A stretch of 64,000 nt of DNA, taken from assembly GCF_905220995.1 (NCBI RefSeq), contig NZ_CAJNBJ010000016.1, forward strand, positions 1 to 64,000. The letters run 5' to 3'. A program made the translations under genes and the position numbers. The number at the start of each line of letters is the position of its first letter. Position 1 is the stretch's first letter. A model generated the notes under the pieces. The model ran no database searches. It saw only the letters and a program-made list of their open reading frames with translations, and had not been told where the DNA came from. Source of the stretch: Nitrospira defluvii (GTDB taxonomy: Bacteria; Nitrospirota; Nitrospiria; Nitrospirales; Nitrospiraceae). Shown here piece after piece: positions 42,378 through 49,665 of this stretch.

Positions 42378-43019
42378 ATGCGTCGACCACTGGGAGCGGC
42401 TTTCATCATCCTCACCCTGTCTGCCGCAAGCCTGCTGCTGGCCCCGACGAGGTCGACCAGTCAAGGCGGAGGCGGACAGGTCACCGTGACGCCCACCTCC
42501 GAGAAAGTCATCGCCTGGTCGGCGGCAGGTGGCGGCGTCGAGGAGTCTTTGCAACCAGGAGAATCCATCGTGACCTCCGGCTCCCGCGGGCACACGGGGT
42601 TCGTCCACACGTCACATCGCTTGCTGGGATTTTCTGGCGGACTGAGGCAATGGCGGGACGTGCGCTTAGGAGTCGAAGAACGCGTGGGACGCTACCAGCT
42701 TCAACCGTTTCTGATCGTGGCTCACACCAATCAACAGGTGCTTGGATTTCAAGAAACACGCGGCCACTGGACGAGCATGGCGCTCGGTCCAAACGAAACG
42801 GTGTCTCAACTACGCGGCCTCGGACACGTGGCGGTCGCGATCACCAACGAACGCGCCCTGGGATTTTCCACTTACACCGGAGGGTTTTTTGACATTGCCT
42901 GGACACCGCAGGAACGTGTGTTGTCCATCGACGGGGGACAGAACGCCATGGTGGTCCGCACATCAACACGCACGGTCATCTTTAAATCCCAATCCAACGG
43001 CTGGACTGAGGTCCGATAA
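42378..43019 (+). CDS. Exported protein made of 39-residue repeats, propeller-like
   Basis: The 213-residue protein has a signal peptide and then four to five units of 38-39 residues. The recurring core is LLGF, VLGF, ALGF, TVIF at residues 82, 121, 160 and 199, each followed about 18 residues later by LGxxExV-type strands. A weaker first unit starts near residue 44 (VIAW). Each unit looks like one blade of a small beta-propeller. No known family comes to mind. The gene lies between opposite-strand genes. Confidence 0.75.
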   Translation: MRRPLGAAFIILTLSAASLLLAPTRSTSQGGGGQVTVTPTSEKVIAWSAAGGGVEESLQPGESIVTSGSRGHTGFVHTSHRLLGFSGGLRQWRDVRLGVEERVGRYQLQPFLIVAHTNQQVLGFQETRGHWTSMALGPNETVSQLRGLGHVAVAITNERALGFSTYTGGFFDIAWTPQERVLSIDGGQNAMVVRTSTRTVIFKSQSNGWTEVR

Positions 43020-43046
43020 CCATGACCTGTCACCCTGAACGCAGCG

Positions 43047-43478
43047 TTACATCCGGCCTTCGTCCAGTTCAATGGCATCAACCCACGTCGAGGCAGGCGG
43101 AAGGGATGCTACCGGCACACCGCGCTTCGTTGCCACCTCCTGCAAGCGGCCCTGGTAACGCTGCCGAGTGGCATCGTCCTTCGGACCGCTTGCCAGCAGG
43201 CCTTGCGACCATTGCGCGATGTCCTGATCGGACAGGGCACGACTATTCGTCTTGACCCAGGCCAACAGCTCATCATCGCTTCCGCCGGCCAACACACGCT
43301 GCTCGAAGGCCTTCGGGGCGATCTGCAGGAAATCCAGGAGGTACTTGTCGAACCCGACGGTGAGGTAATTGTAGTCTTGAATCTGTCCCGCATGACGGAG
43401 CTTGATCTTGTCGATCAATCGCGCCAGGTGGGCAATGCCGCCGAGAAGTACTTTCGGGCTGCGTGGATAGGTCATCAT
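43047..43478 (-). CDS. DUF5069-family protein, first copy
   Basis: The ~143-residue protein starts MMTYPRSPKVLLGGIAHLARLIDKIKLRH and carries the DUF5069 pattern with an LxRLIDKxR core, FDKYLLDFLQIAPKAFEQRV and a Trp near the middle. The family is uncharacterised. The ATG at 43478 has GGAGAA eight bases upstream; longer frames to 43625 look like antisense noise. A second member lies at 47613-48050. Confidence 0.8.
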   Translation of the reverse strand: MMTYPRSPKVLLGGIAHLARLIDKIKLRHAGQIQDYNYLTVGFDKYLLDFLQIAPKAFEQRVLAGGSDDELLAWVKTNSRALSDQDIAQWSQGLLASGPKDDATRQRYQGRLQEVATKRGVPVASLPPASTWVDAIELDEGRM

Positions 43479-43633
43479 CTCAACGTTCTCCGAATATCGA
43501 TTGTGGGTGTGGGGCGAGGCACAGGGTGTCGCCGTGTCGCTGACGGACACGGCGACTGACAATTGACCTGATTGAACGAGAGACCGTGGGAGCAAACGCC
43601 GCCTGCCACGCCCATCGAGGGACATCGTGGTGG

Positions 43634-44164
43634 TTAGTGAGCTTTCTTTTCGGTGGCGTCCGCCGCGTCACCCTTTTCAACCTTGAGCACCGTAACATCG
43701 AACGTCAACGTTTTTCCGGCCAACGGATGATTCAGGTCGATCAGGACCTTCTTATCATTGACCTCTAGGACCTTCACCAGCCGGTTGTCCGACGCCTGCA
43801 AAATGTCCCCGACTTTTACATCCTTAGGCAATTTGTCCTTGTCGACACTTTGCTTCAGTTTATTGTTATAGGCCCCGTAGGCGTCTTGCGCCGAGACGTC
43901 GATGCGCCGTTTCTGCCCTGCCTTCATCCCTTCGAGCGCTTTTTCGAGGCCGGGAACGATTTCATGCGCCCCCTGCACGAACGTAATCGGCTCCTGGCCG
44001 ACATTGGAATCAGCCACGCTCTTGTCAGGAAGTGTCAGGATATACTCCAGCGACACTTTCATCCCGTCGGCGATGACGAGATCGTTTTGTGCAAAGGCCG
44101 CCTCGCCGAACGCCGAAGAGCCGGCGATCAGCACGCCCATCAACAAATTCCGTATCCCTTTCAT
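43634..44164 (-). CDS. Periplasmic FKBP-type peptidyl-prolyl isomerase, SlyD-like
   Basis: The 176-residue precursor has a signal peptide (LLMGVLIAGSSAFGEAAFA) and an FKBP fold with VSLEYILTLPDKSVADSN, EIVPGLEKALEGMKAGQK, DAYGAYNN and LNHPLAGKTLTFDVTVL. The insert between the second and third parts resembles the IF chaperone domain of SlyD. It should speed proline isomerisation in the periplasm. The DUF5069 gene follows it on the same strand, and the helicase gene is upstream. Confidence 0.92.
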   Translation of the reverse strand: MKGIRNLLMGVLIAGSSAFGEAAFAQNDLVIADGMKVSLEYILTLPDKSVADSNVGQEPITFVQGAHEIVPGLEKALEGMKAGQKRRIDVSAQDAYGAYNNKLKQSVDKDKLPKDVKVGDILQASDNRLVKVLEVNDKKVLIDLNHPLAGKTLTFDVTVLKVEKGDAADATEKKAH

Positions 44165-44231
44165 CTACGCCCCCCTCTTCGATCAGGCAGGACCGGCAGG
44201 GCACACATGCCCTGCACTGCCATGCGGTTCC

Positions 44232-45581
44232 TCAACTGTTGCCGTGGCGCGGTGCGGTCGGTCGGTTGGAACGCCAGCCCCGACGGCCCTGCCCGCCTCG
44301 AGAATCCTGCGGCAGTGCATTGGGACGATCCCCGGCACGGCGCGGCCGACCATCACGTCCCCTGCCATCACGCCTTACTTGATGATGCGCCTCCGGCTCG
44401 TGGGCTGGAGGAGGTAAGGCGGCCAGGGTGGGCAAAGCCAAGCGCTTTGTTTGGATGCGCAAGCGTCGCACCATAGCCAAATATTCATGCTCTTCCTGCG
44501 GCGAGAGAATCAAGAGGGTCGCCCCGGACCGTTCAGCTCGACCCGTCCGTCCGGTACGATGCACGTAGGACGTGGGATTGCCCGGCAATTCGTAATGAAT
44601 GACCTGGGAGACGGTCGGGACATCCAATCCACGGGCCGCGACATCGGTTGCCACTAATGACCGCAACCGTCCGGAGCGGAAGGCCGTGAGGGTCCGCTCG
44701 CGCTGTGCCTGCGAGTGATTTCCCGTAATCGCGCCGACGGAAGCCGGCTCGCCGCCAAGACGGGCGGCCAGCCGTTTCACCTTGTACTTCTGATCACAAA
44801 ACACCATCGATTGATCACCGGCTTCGGATGATTGCAGCAACGTATAAATCAGCTGCACCCGCGAGGCCTCGCTCGGCACGACGTAATAGGCATGGGTGAT
44901 CTTGGTCGGACTGTTCACGCCGGGATCCACTGCCGTCCGGACAGGGTTCTTCAGCATCGATTCTGCAAGCGAGAGTATCTCCGGCGAAAAGGTCGCCGAA
45001 AACAACATGGTCTGTCGCTGCGCGGGCAGCAGTTGGAGAATGCGTTGAATGTCGCGCAAGAACCCGCGATCCAGCATCTGATCGGCTTCGTCCATCACGA
45101 CATACTCGATGCCACGCAGATCCAAATGCCGCGTCCCGGCCACATCCAGCAGGCGCCCCGGCGTGCCGATCACGATCAAGGGCGGCTGGCGGAGGGCGCG
45201 GTAATGCCTTTCAATTGGAACACCGCCATAGACGGCCAACGAGGTCACCGACGGCGGCGCATATTTGCGGAGTTCCATCTCAATCTGAAGGGCCAGCTCA
45301 CGGGTGGGCGCCAGCACCAATGCCCGCGGCAATCGCGACGACCCGGCCTGCGCGGACGCATGGCCCGCTGGCCTCCAATTTTCTTTCACAGCCCGTTCAA
45401 TCAACGGGATGAGGAACGCCAGTGTTTTTCCGCTCCCCGTCTTGGCCTGGGCCAGTAGATCACGCCCCTCCAACGCCAGCGGAATAGCGGCACCTTGAAT
45501 GGGAGTGGGCGCGGTAAACCCGGCCTGCTGTAAACGGTCAGCAAGAAACGACGTAAGAGACAATTCGGCAAACGACACCAT
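44232..45581 (-). CDS. rhlE: DEAD-box RNA helicase, RhlE/DeaD-like
   Basis: The ~449-residue protein has Q motif TAPTPIQGAAIP, Walker A AKTGSGKT, DEAD box VMDEADQM, SAT motif LFSATFSPE, and HRTGRTGRAERSG of the second RecA domain. The last 60 residues are rich in Arg, Gly and Asp, giving an RNA-binding tail typical of RhlE. These helicases remodel RNA during cold stress, ribosome assembly and decay. The ATG at 45581 has AGGAG nine bases upstream; a TTG at 45590 is also open. The RRM protein gene precedes it, separated by a terminator. Confidence 0.94.
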   Translation of the reverse strand: MVSFAELSLTSFLADRLQQAGFTAPTPIQGAAIPLALEGRDLLAQAKTGSGKTLAFLIPLIERAVKENWRPAGHASAQAGSSRLPRALVLAPTRELALQIEMELRKYAPPSVTSLAVYGGVPIERHYRALRQPPLIVIGTPGRLLDVAGTRHLDLRGIEYVVMDEADQMLDRGFLRDIQRILQLLPAQRQTMLFSATFSPEILSLAESMLKNPVRTAVDPGVNSPTKITHAYYVVPSEASRVQLIYTLLQSSEAGDQSMVFCDQKYKVKRLAARLGGEPASVGAITGNHSQAQRERTLTAFRSGRLRSLVATDVAARGLDVPTVSQVIHYELPGNPTSYVHRTGRTGRAERSGATLLILSPQEEHEYLAMVRRLRIQTKRLALPTLAALPPPAHEPEAHHQVRRDGRGRDGRPRRAGDRPNALPQDSRGGQGRRGWRSNRPTAPRHGNS

Positions 45582-45670
45582 GTAACACAACTCCTAAATC
45601 TCTATCTTGGGATAACAGGGGCAGACAACCTGGATGGCCCTGCAGACCAAAGAGAGGACAATACGGTGAG

Positions 45671-45704
45671 GAAAACGCAGGGGCCGCCGTGCCGGCGGCC
45701 CCTG
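45671..45704 (-). terminator. Intrinsic terminator after the RRM gene
   Basis: CAGGGGCCGCCG pairs with CGGCGGCCCCTG (45678-45704) around a three-base loop. On the minus strand it is followed by CGTTTTCC. It separates the RRM gene from the helicase, perhaps with read-through. Confidence 0.7.
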
Positions 45705-45730
45705 AATAGGTATATACCAACGATCGCAGT

Positions 45731-46027
45731 TTAGTGCCGGCCCCCGCCCATGCCACGTCCGCCGCCACCGGAGCGCGGCTCCTGCGGACGGGCTTCGTTG
45801 ACCGTCAAGGTGCGGCCACCGAACTGCGTCCCGTTCAATGCGTTGATTGCCGCTTGTGCCTCAGAATCTCCAGACATTTCGACGAAGCCGAACCCCCGTG
45901 ACTGCCCCGTAAACTTGTCCGTAATGATGCGCGCCGACGTCACCGCCCCGTGCACCGCGAACAGGTCACTCAGCTGTTGCTCGGTGGTTGAATATGGCAA
46001 GCCGCCAACGTAGATCTTCGAACCCAT
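45731..46027 (-). CDS. Small RRM-type RNA-binding protein
   Basis: This 98-residue protein is a single RNA-recognition motif with RNP2 KIYVGGLPYS at the N-terminus and RNP1 SRGFGFVEM, followed by a short Gly/Arg-rich tail. Such proteins resemble cyanobacterial RNA-binding proteins and plant glycine-rich proteins, which respond to cold. CAAAGGAGGAA precedes the ATG. It has a promoter at 46230-46258, a ~200-base leader and its own terminator. The DEAD-box helicase gene is next on the same strand, so both may serve RNA remodelling. Confidence 0.95.
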   Translation of the reverse strand: MGSKIYVGGLPYSTTEQQLSDLFAVHGAVTSARIITDKFTGQSRGFGFVEMSGDSEAQAAINALNGTQFGGRTLTVNEARPQEPRSGGGGRGMGGGRH

Positions 46028-46258
46028 GGGGTTCCTCCTTTGAGAATAAAATGGTGTTGTCTGGGACTCGAGAAAGAAACGAGGAAGGAATGGGCCGAAG
46101 ATGCAAACACAGCGGCAATCTTAGCTCTGGCTTCCGAAATTCCCGGGAAGAACCCAAAACAACATCGAATCGAGCCCTGTAATTCTTTGAATACTTCATC
46201 GCCAAGGCTCTTCGCAATGAAGCACCTTCACTGTACGCCACAGAAATGGGAAAGGCAA
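46028..46258 (-). promoter_or_regulatory. Sigma-70 promoter and long leader of the RRM gene
   Basis: On the minus strand TTGCCT (46258-46253) and TACAGT (46235-46230) are 17 bases apart, predicting a start near 46223. The leader would then be about 196 bases with no reading frame that I trust. The long leader on a gene of this type recalls cold-shock mRNAs with structured 5' ends. Confidence 0.55.
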
Positions 46259-46315
46259 GCGTGAAATTACGCGGCGCCTGATCCGCGCAGCCCGCGCCCC
46301 CACTCCTGCTGAAAC

Positions 46316-47125
46316 TCAGTAGGCCGCTGGAGCCGAGAGGGGACGGCTTGAGTACAACGGGGATGCGTTAAAATTGTCGAATCGGGCGGACGCCTGTCCC
46401 AGCACCAGCACTCCCACCTGCCCCACTCCAAGTGCCTGATCTTCAACAGATAAGGCCAGGCTTCCGTCAAAAAATGTTTCCACGAAGTCCTTACTGATGA
46501 TCGTATTGCGCTGCACCCGAAGGGTATGCCAGTCGACCGGCTTGGATTTGATCGGAGCCCGGCCAATGACCGATTCCTTCCCCTCGATCACACGTACGAC
46601 TTGAATCATTTTTTGCGAGATATCCACGATCGTCGCGTAATAATTCTGCGGGTCCTTCATGCCGAACACGACGCCGACCTGGCCCGATCCGCCGTCCGTC
46701 GGTTGTTGAATGCGCACGACCAGTTCCGGATATTCATACTGAAACCCCTGCGCAACCAGGATGGCGCGACAACTCTCGCAGCCTGACGTCCCAACCAGCA
46801 TATTGGGCGATGAGGGAACAGCTGCCTGAGCCTCAACTTTCCAGCCGCCATGTTGTTGATCGCCAGAGGCCACGGCGATGAACCCACTGGGCACCGAACC
46901 GACCTGATCCTTATCGAATGTCCAATGGTTGAACAGCTGAGGATTCGCCTGTTGGCGCAAATGCTCAGCCTTTTCCGTCGAGGTTTCTTTCGGCACGGCC
47001 CAGGCCGTACCGGCCGCGCCCGTCGACCACCCGGCGAGCAAGACCAGGCCGAAATAACCGACATATCTCAACACCTGTCTCGTCGAGAACCACCGACCGC
47101 TGAATGCCCTATTGCTCTGCCTCAT
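46316..47125 (-). CDS. Exported protein with LamG/concanavalin-like domain, function unknown
   Basis: The ~269-residue protein has an N-terminal signal or anchor (RYVGYFGLVLLAGWSTG). The mature domain (FNHWTFDKDQVGSVPSGF, VVRIQQPTDGGSGQVGVVFGM, WHTLRVQRNTIISKDFVETFFDG) follows the beta-sandwich pattern of DUF1080/LamG-type sugar-binding proteins. A CESC pair near the middle could be a disulfide. I chose the ATG at 47125; a GTG lies in frame at 47149. The partner ligand is unknown. Confidence 0.7.
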   Translation of the reverse strand: MRQSNRAFSGRWFSTRQVLRYVGYFGLVLLAGWSTGAAGTAWAVPKETSTEKAEHLRQQANPQLFNHWTFDKDQVGSVPSGFIAVASGDQQHGGWKVEAQAAVPSSPNMLVGTSGCESCRAILVAQGFQYEYPELVVRIQQPTDGGSGQVGVVFGMKDPQNYYATIVDISQKMIQVVRVIEGKESVIGRAPIKSKPVDWHTLRVQRNTIISKDFVETFFDGSLALSVEDQALGVGQVGVLVLGQASARFDNFNASPLYSSRPLSAPAAY

Positions 47126-47175
47126 CGGCTCTTCTGTTGTATGGTGCACAGGAGTACCCTTCCGTCAGGTGGAGC

Positions 47176-47421
47176 TCACGATTTGTGCTGGGCCGACTTG
47201 ACCTGAAGAATGTCCTGCTGATATCGATCACGTTCAGCCAGAATTTTCTTCCGTCGCCACCCTCGCAGCGTCCACCACTTTATTGAATCCATGAATGTGA
47301 CCACGGGGGGAGGAACACTCCCGGCAGGCCCGTGTTGAAATTCATAGCCCTGATGCGTGTCCTGATTCTCCCGAAACCGCGCATACTGATGGTCGTACAG
47401 CCCCTTGCCCTGCTCTGCCAT
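47176..47421 (-). CDS. Small hypothetical protein
   Basis: The ~81-residue protein has no signal peptide or membrane helix. It is rich in charged and aromatic residues, with YDHQYARFRENQ near the start and a C-terminal helix RGWRRKKILAERDRYQQDILQ. The ATG at 47421 has AGGGACA upstream. I know no relatives; conservation would confirm that it is real. Confidence 0.5.
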   Translation of the reverse strand: MAEQGKGLYDHQYARFRENQDTHQGYEFQHGPAGSVPPPVVTFMDSIKWWTLRGWRRKKILAERDRYQQDILQVKSAQHKS

Positions 47422-47561
47422 TGTCCCTACCTCTGCCCTATCAGTCGAGCCGCTCACGAGGTTGTTTGCTCAACCTGAGTCGGATGCCATCATTAAAAAG
47501 CACGCCCCGGGACCGATAGTACCTTGAGCCCTTTGCTCTGTGCAACGGGCACTTTCGCTTG

Positions 47562-47570
47562 TGCTATAGT
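47562..47570 (+). promoter_or_regulatory. Extended -10 promoter for the DUF5069/M28 pair
   Basis: TGCTATAGT fits an extended -10 element (TGnTATAAT-like). No clear -35 lies upstream. Transcription would start near 47577, leaving a leader of about 36 bases before the ATG at 47613. Confidence 0.45.
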
Positions 47571-47612
47571 GCCTCAATCATCCTTCCTCTAGGGCCCCAT
47601 TTAGGAAGACGC

Positions 47613-48050
47613 ATGGACCTTCAACAACAGCCGCCTCGACGATGGAACGCCGAGGTGGCAGGGATGATCTGGTTGCCGCGCCTCATCGACAAGGTGCGCG
47701 CCTTCCAGGCCGACACCCTGGGCGCCTATGCCTACCCCTCTGCGTTAGACCAGTCCTTCATGCGGCACCTCCGGCTCACGCCCGCCCTTATCGAGTCGAT
47801 TGTTCGTGTCACAGACTCAGATGAAGTAATCGGTGCGACTCTTCGTCAGCGCATTCCGCTCAGCGATGAGGAAATTCGGACGCGCTGCGCTGCATTTCAG
47901 GAAAAATATCGGTGGGCATTCGCCGTCCTGGATCGTGATGATGGCTATGTCCGCGGCCTCGGCTATCCACTTCCACAATTCCTCCAACGACCACTCTGGC
48001 GCTGGTATCAACGCTGGTCAGCCCAGAAAGCCAACGCCACTTCTGTCTGA
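47613..48050 (+). CDS. DUF5069-family protein, second copy
   Basis: The ~145-residue protein has the DUF5069 core MIWLPRLIDKVRAFQ and FMRHLRLTPALIESI, like the gene at 43047 but clearly diverged. The ATG at 47613 has AGGAAG upstream and lies after the proposed promoter; a TTG in frame at 47559 lies inside it. Its stop overlaps the M28 peptidase ATG by one base (TGATG), so the two are co-translated. The function is unknown. Confidence 0.8.
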   Translation: MDLQQQPPRRWNAEVAGMIWLPRLIDKVRAFQADTLGAYAYPSALDQSFMRHLRLTPALIESIVRVTDSDEVIGATLRQRIPLSDEEIRTRCAAFQEKYRWAFAVLDRDDGYVRGLGYPLPQFLQRPLWRWYQRWSAQKANATSV

Positions 48051-49633
48051 TGCGAGTCGATCTCACACCTGTAGCCAGGCAGACCGCCGCCCTCGCTCCA
48101 TCAGAGCAACTCTCCAATTTTGTCCTCGGACTGATGACCGGCCTCTTGTTCGCACTTGCCGCCCTGCCGGCTTTCGCCGAGAACCTGCCGGAATCCCCCA
48201 CCCCTCTCTCCCACGCCTTGAATCTGATTTCCAGTGACCGCATGCTGGAGGATATCCGGACGCTGAGCGGCCCGGCCTACAGCGGGCGCCAGACCGGCAC
48301 TCCCGACGATCTGGCTTCTGCCCAGTTCGTCCGACAACGATTGCTCGACCTGCACCAACAACGGCCTTCTCCCCCTGAATCTCCCACCAAAGCCAGCGAT
48401 AATCCCGATCACACTCGCCTGCAATCCACCGCCGTACGCAGCACGATCATCGAGCCAGGCGCCACGTTGCAGATAACATTCGCGCAAGATGCTCCGCCTG
48501 ACCAAATCGGCACCGACTATCTCCCCGTCCTCGATTCGCCGTCGGCGGACCTGCAGGCGACGGTGGTGTTTGTCGGGTACGGGATCTCCGACCAGGCTGG
48601 TGGATGGGATGAATATGCCGGCATCGACGTCCGGGGAAAGATCGTTCTCTTTCTGCGCGGCAAGCCAGAGCGCTACCCCCGCCACATTTCGCATGCGGAC
48701 AAGGTCCACACGGCTCACGCGCATGGCGCGCTCGGCTACCTCACCGCCACCGGCCCGATACTGAACGCCTATGAGACGCGCCGTGGCGTCACCGGGCGAC
48801 CAAGCGCCTTTTATGGGCTGGCCGATGCCCGCCGCACGATCCCAGGCGCATGGATCAGCACCGCACGCGCGATGGCCCTACTCGGCACCGAGCGATCGGT
48901 TGACGACGATCGCCTGCGCAGGCTGCAGGAGACATTGAATGAGGGCATCACCCCCCAATCGACGGTGACGGATACGACCGTGACGATGCGTTGGCACAGC
49001 ACAGAGCAGGACAGCCTGCTCTACAACGTGATCTCCATCCTGCCGGGGAACGGGCCGGCACAGCCAGAAGAAGCGATCGTCATCGGCGCCCATCGCGATC
49101 ATTTTGGAAAACAAGGCGGGCTACTGTTCGCCGGAGCCGACGACAACGCGTCCGGCACTGCGGTGCTTCTGGAGGTGGGACGTGTACTCGACACGATACC
49201 GGCGAAACTCAAACGGGCGATTGTGTTGATCTCCTTCAGCGGGGAAGAACAGGGGCTGCTGGGATCGAAGTTCTATGTCGGCCAACCAGTCGTGCCGCTA
49301 CGTTCCACTATCGCGATGGTGAACATCGACCACGCAGCCGTGGGAAACGGACGATTGACGATCGGGCTCACTGGCATTGAGAAGCCTGCCGCGCAACAGG
49401 CCGGGCAACGGGTGGGACTGGCAGACCGACTCGATCTCTTCGGATTCTTTCCAGGTGGCGATCACGTTCCATTCAAGGAGGCCGGTGTGCCGACAATCAC
49501 CGTGGTCAGCGGCGGAATCCACACACACTTCCATCAGCCCACCGACACGGCGGATACCGTGAATGCGGAGATCCTCACTGCAGTCGCCCGATATGTCCTC
49601 AGCCTGGTATGGCACCTCGCAGAAGCCCCATAA
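48050..49633 (+). CDS. Exported M28-family metallopeptidase with PA domain
   Basis: The 527-residue protein has a signal peptide (LTGLLFALAALPAFAEN-like region, residues ~26-44), a protease-associated insert (VVFVGYGISDQAGGWDEYAGID) and the M28 catalytic domain. Zinc ligands and catalytic residues are visible in IGAHRDHFG, GADDNASGT, SGEEQGLLGS, NIDHAA and the late histidine in IHTHFHQPTDTAD. It should act as a periplasmic or secreted aminopeptidase. It is coupled to the DUF5069 gene upstream and is convergent with the debranching-type gene. Confidence 0.9.
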   Translation: MRVDLTPVARQTAALAPSEQLSNFVLGLMTGLLFALAALPAFAENLPESPTPLSHALNLISSDRMLEDIRTLSGPAYSGRQTGTPDDLASAQFVRQRLLDLHQQRPSPPESPTKASDNPDHTRLQSTAVRSTIIEPGATLQITFAQDAPPDQIGTDYLPVLDSPSADLQATVVFVGYGISDQAGGWDEYAGIDVRGKIVLFLRGKPERYPRHISHADKVHTAHAHGALGYLTATGPILNAYETRRGVTGRPSAFYGLADARRTIPGAWISTARAMALLGTERSVDDDRLRRLQETLNEGITPQSTVTDTTVTMRWHSTEQDSLLYNVISILPGNGPAQPEEAIVIGAHRDHFGKQGGLLFAGADDNASGTAVLLEVGRVLDTIPAKLKRAIVLISFSGEEQGLLGSKFYVGQPVVPLRSTIAMVNIDHAAVGNGRLTIGLTGIEKPAAQQAGQRVGLADRLDLFGFFPGGDHVPFKEAGVPTITVVSGGIHTHFHQPTDTADTVNAEILTAVARYVLSLVWHLAEAP

Positions 49634-49665
49634 GCGATCAGCCACGTGCTCCTGGAGGCGAGTCG

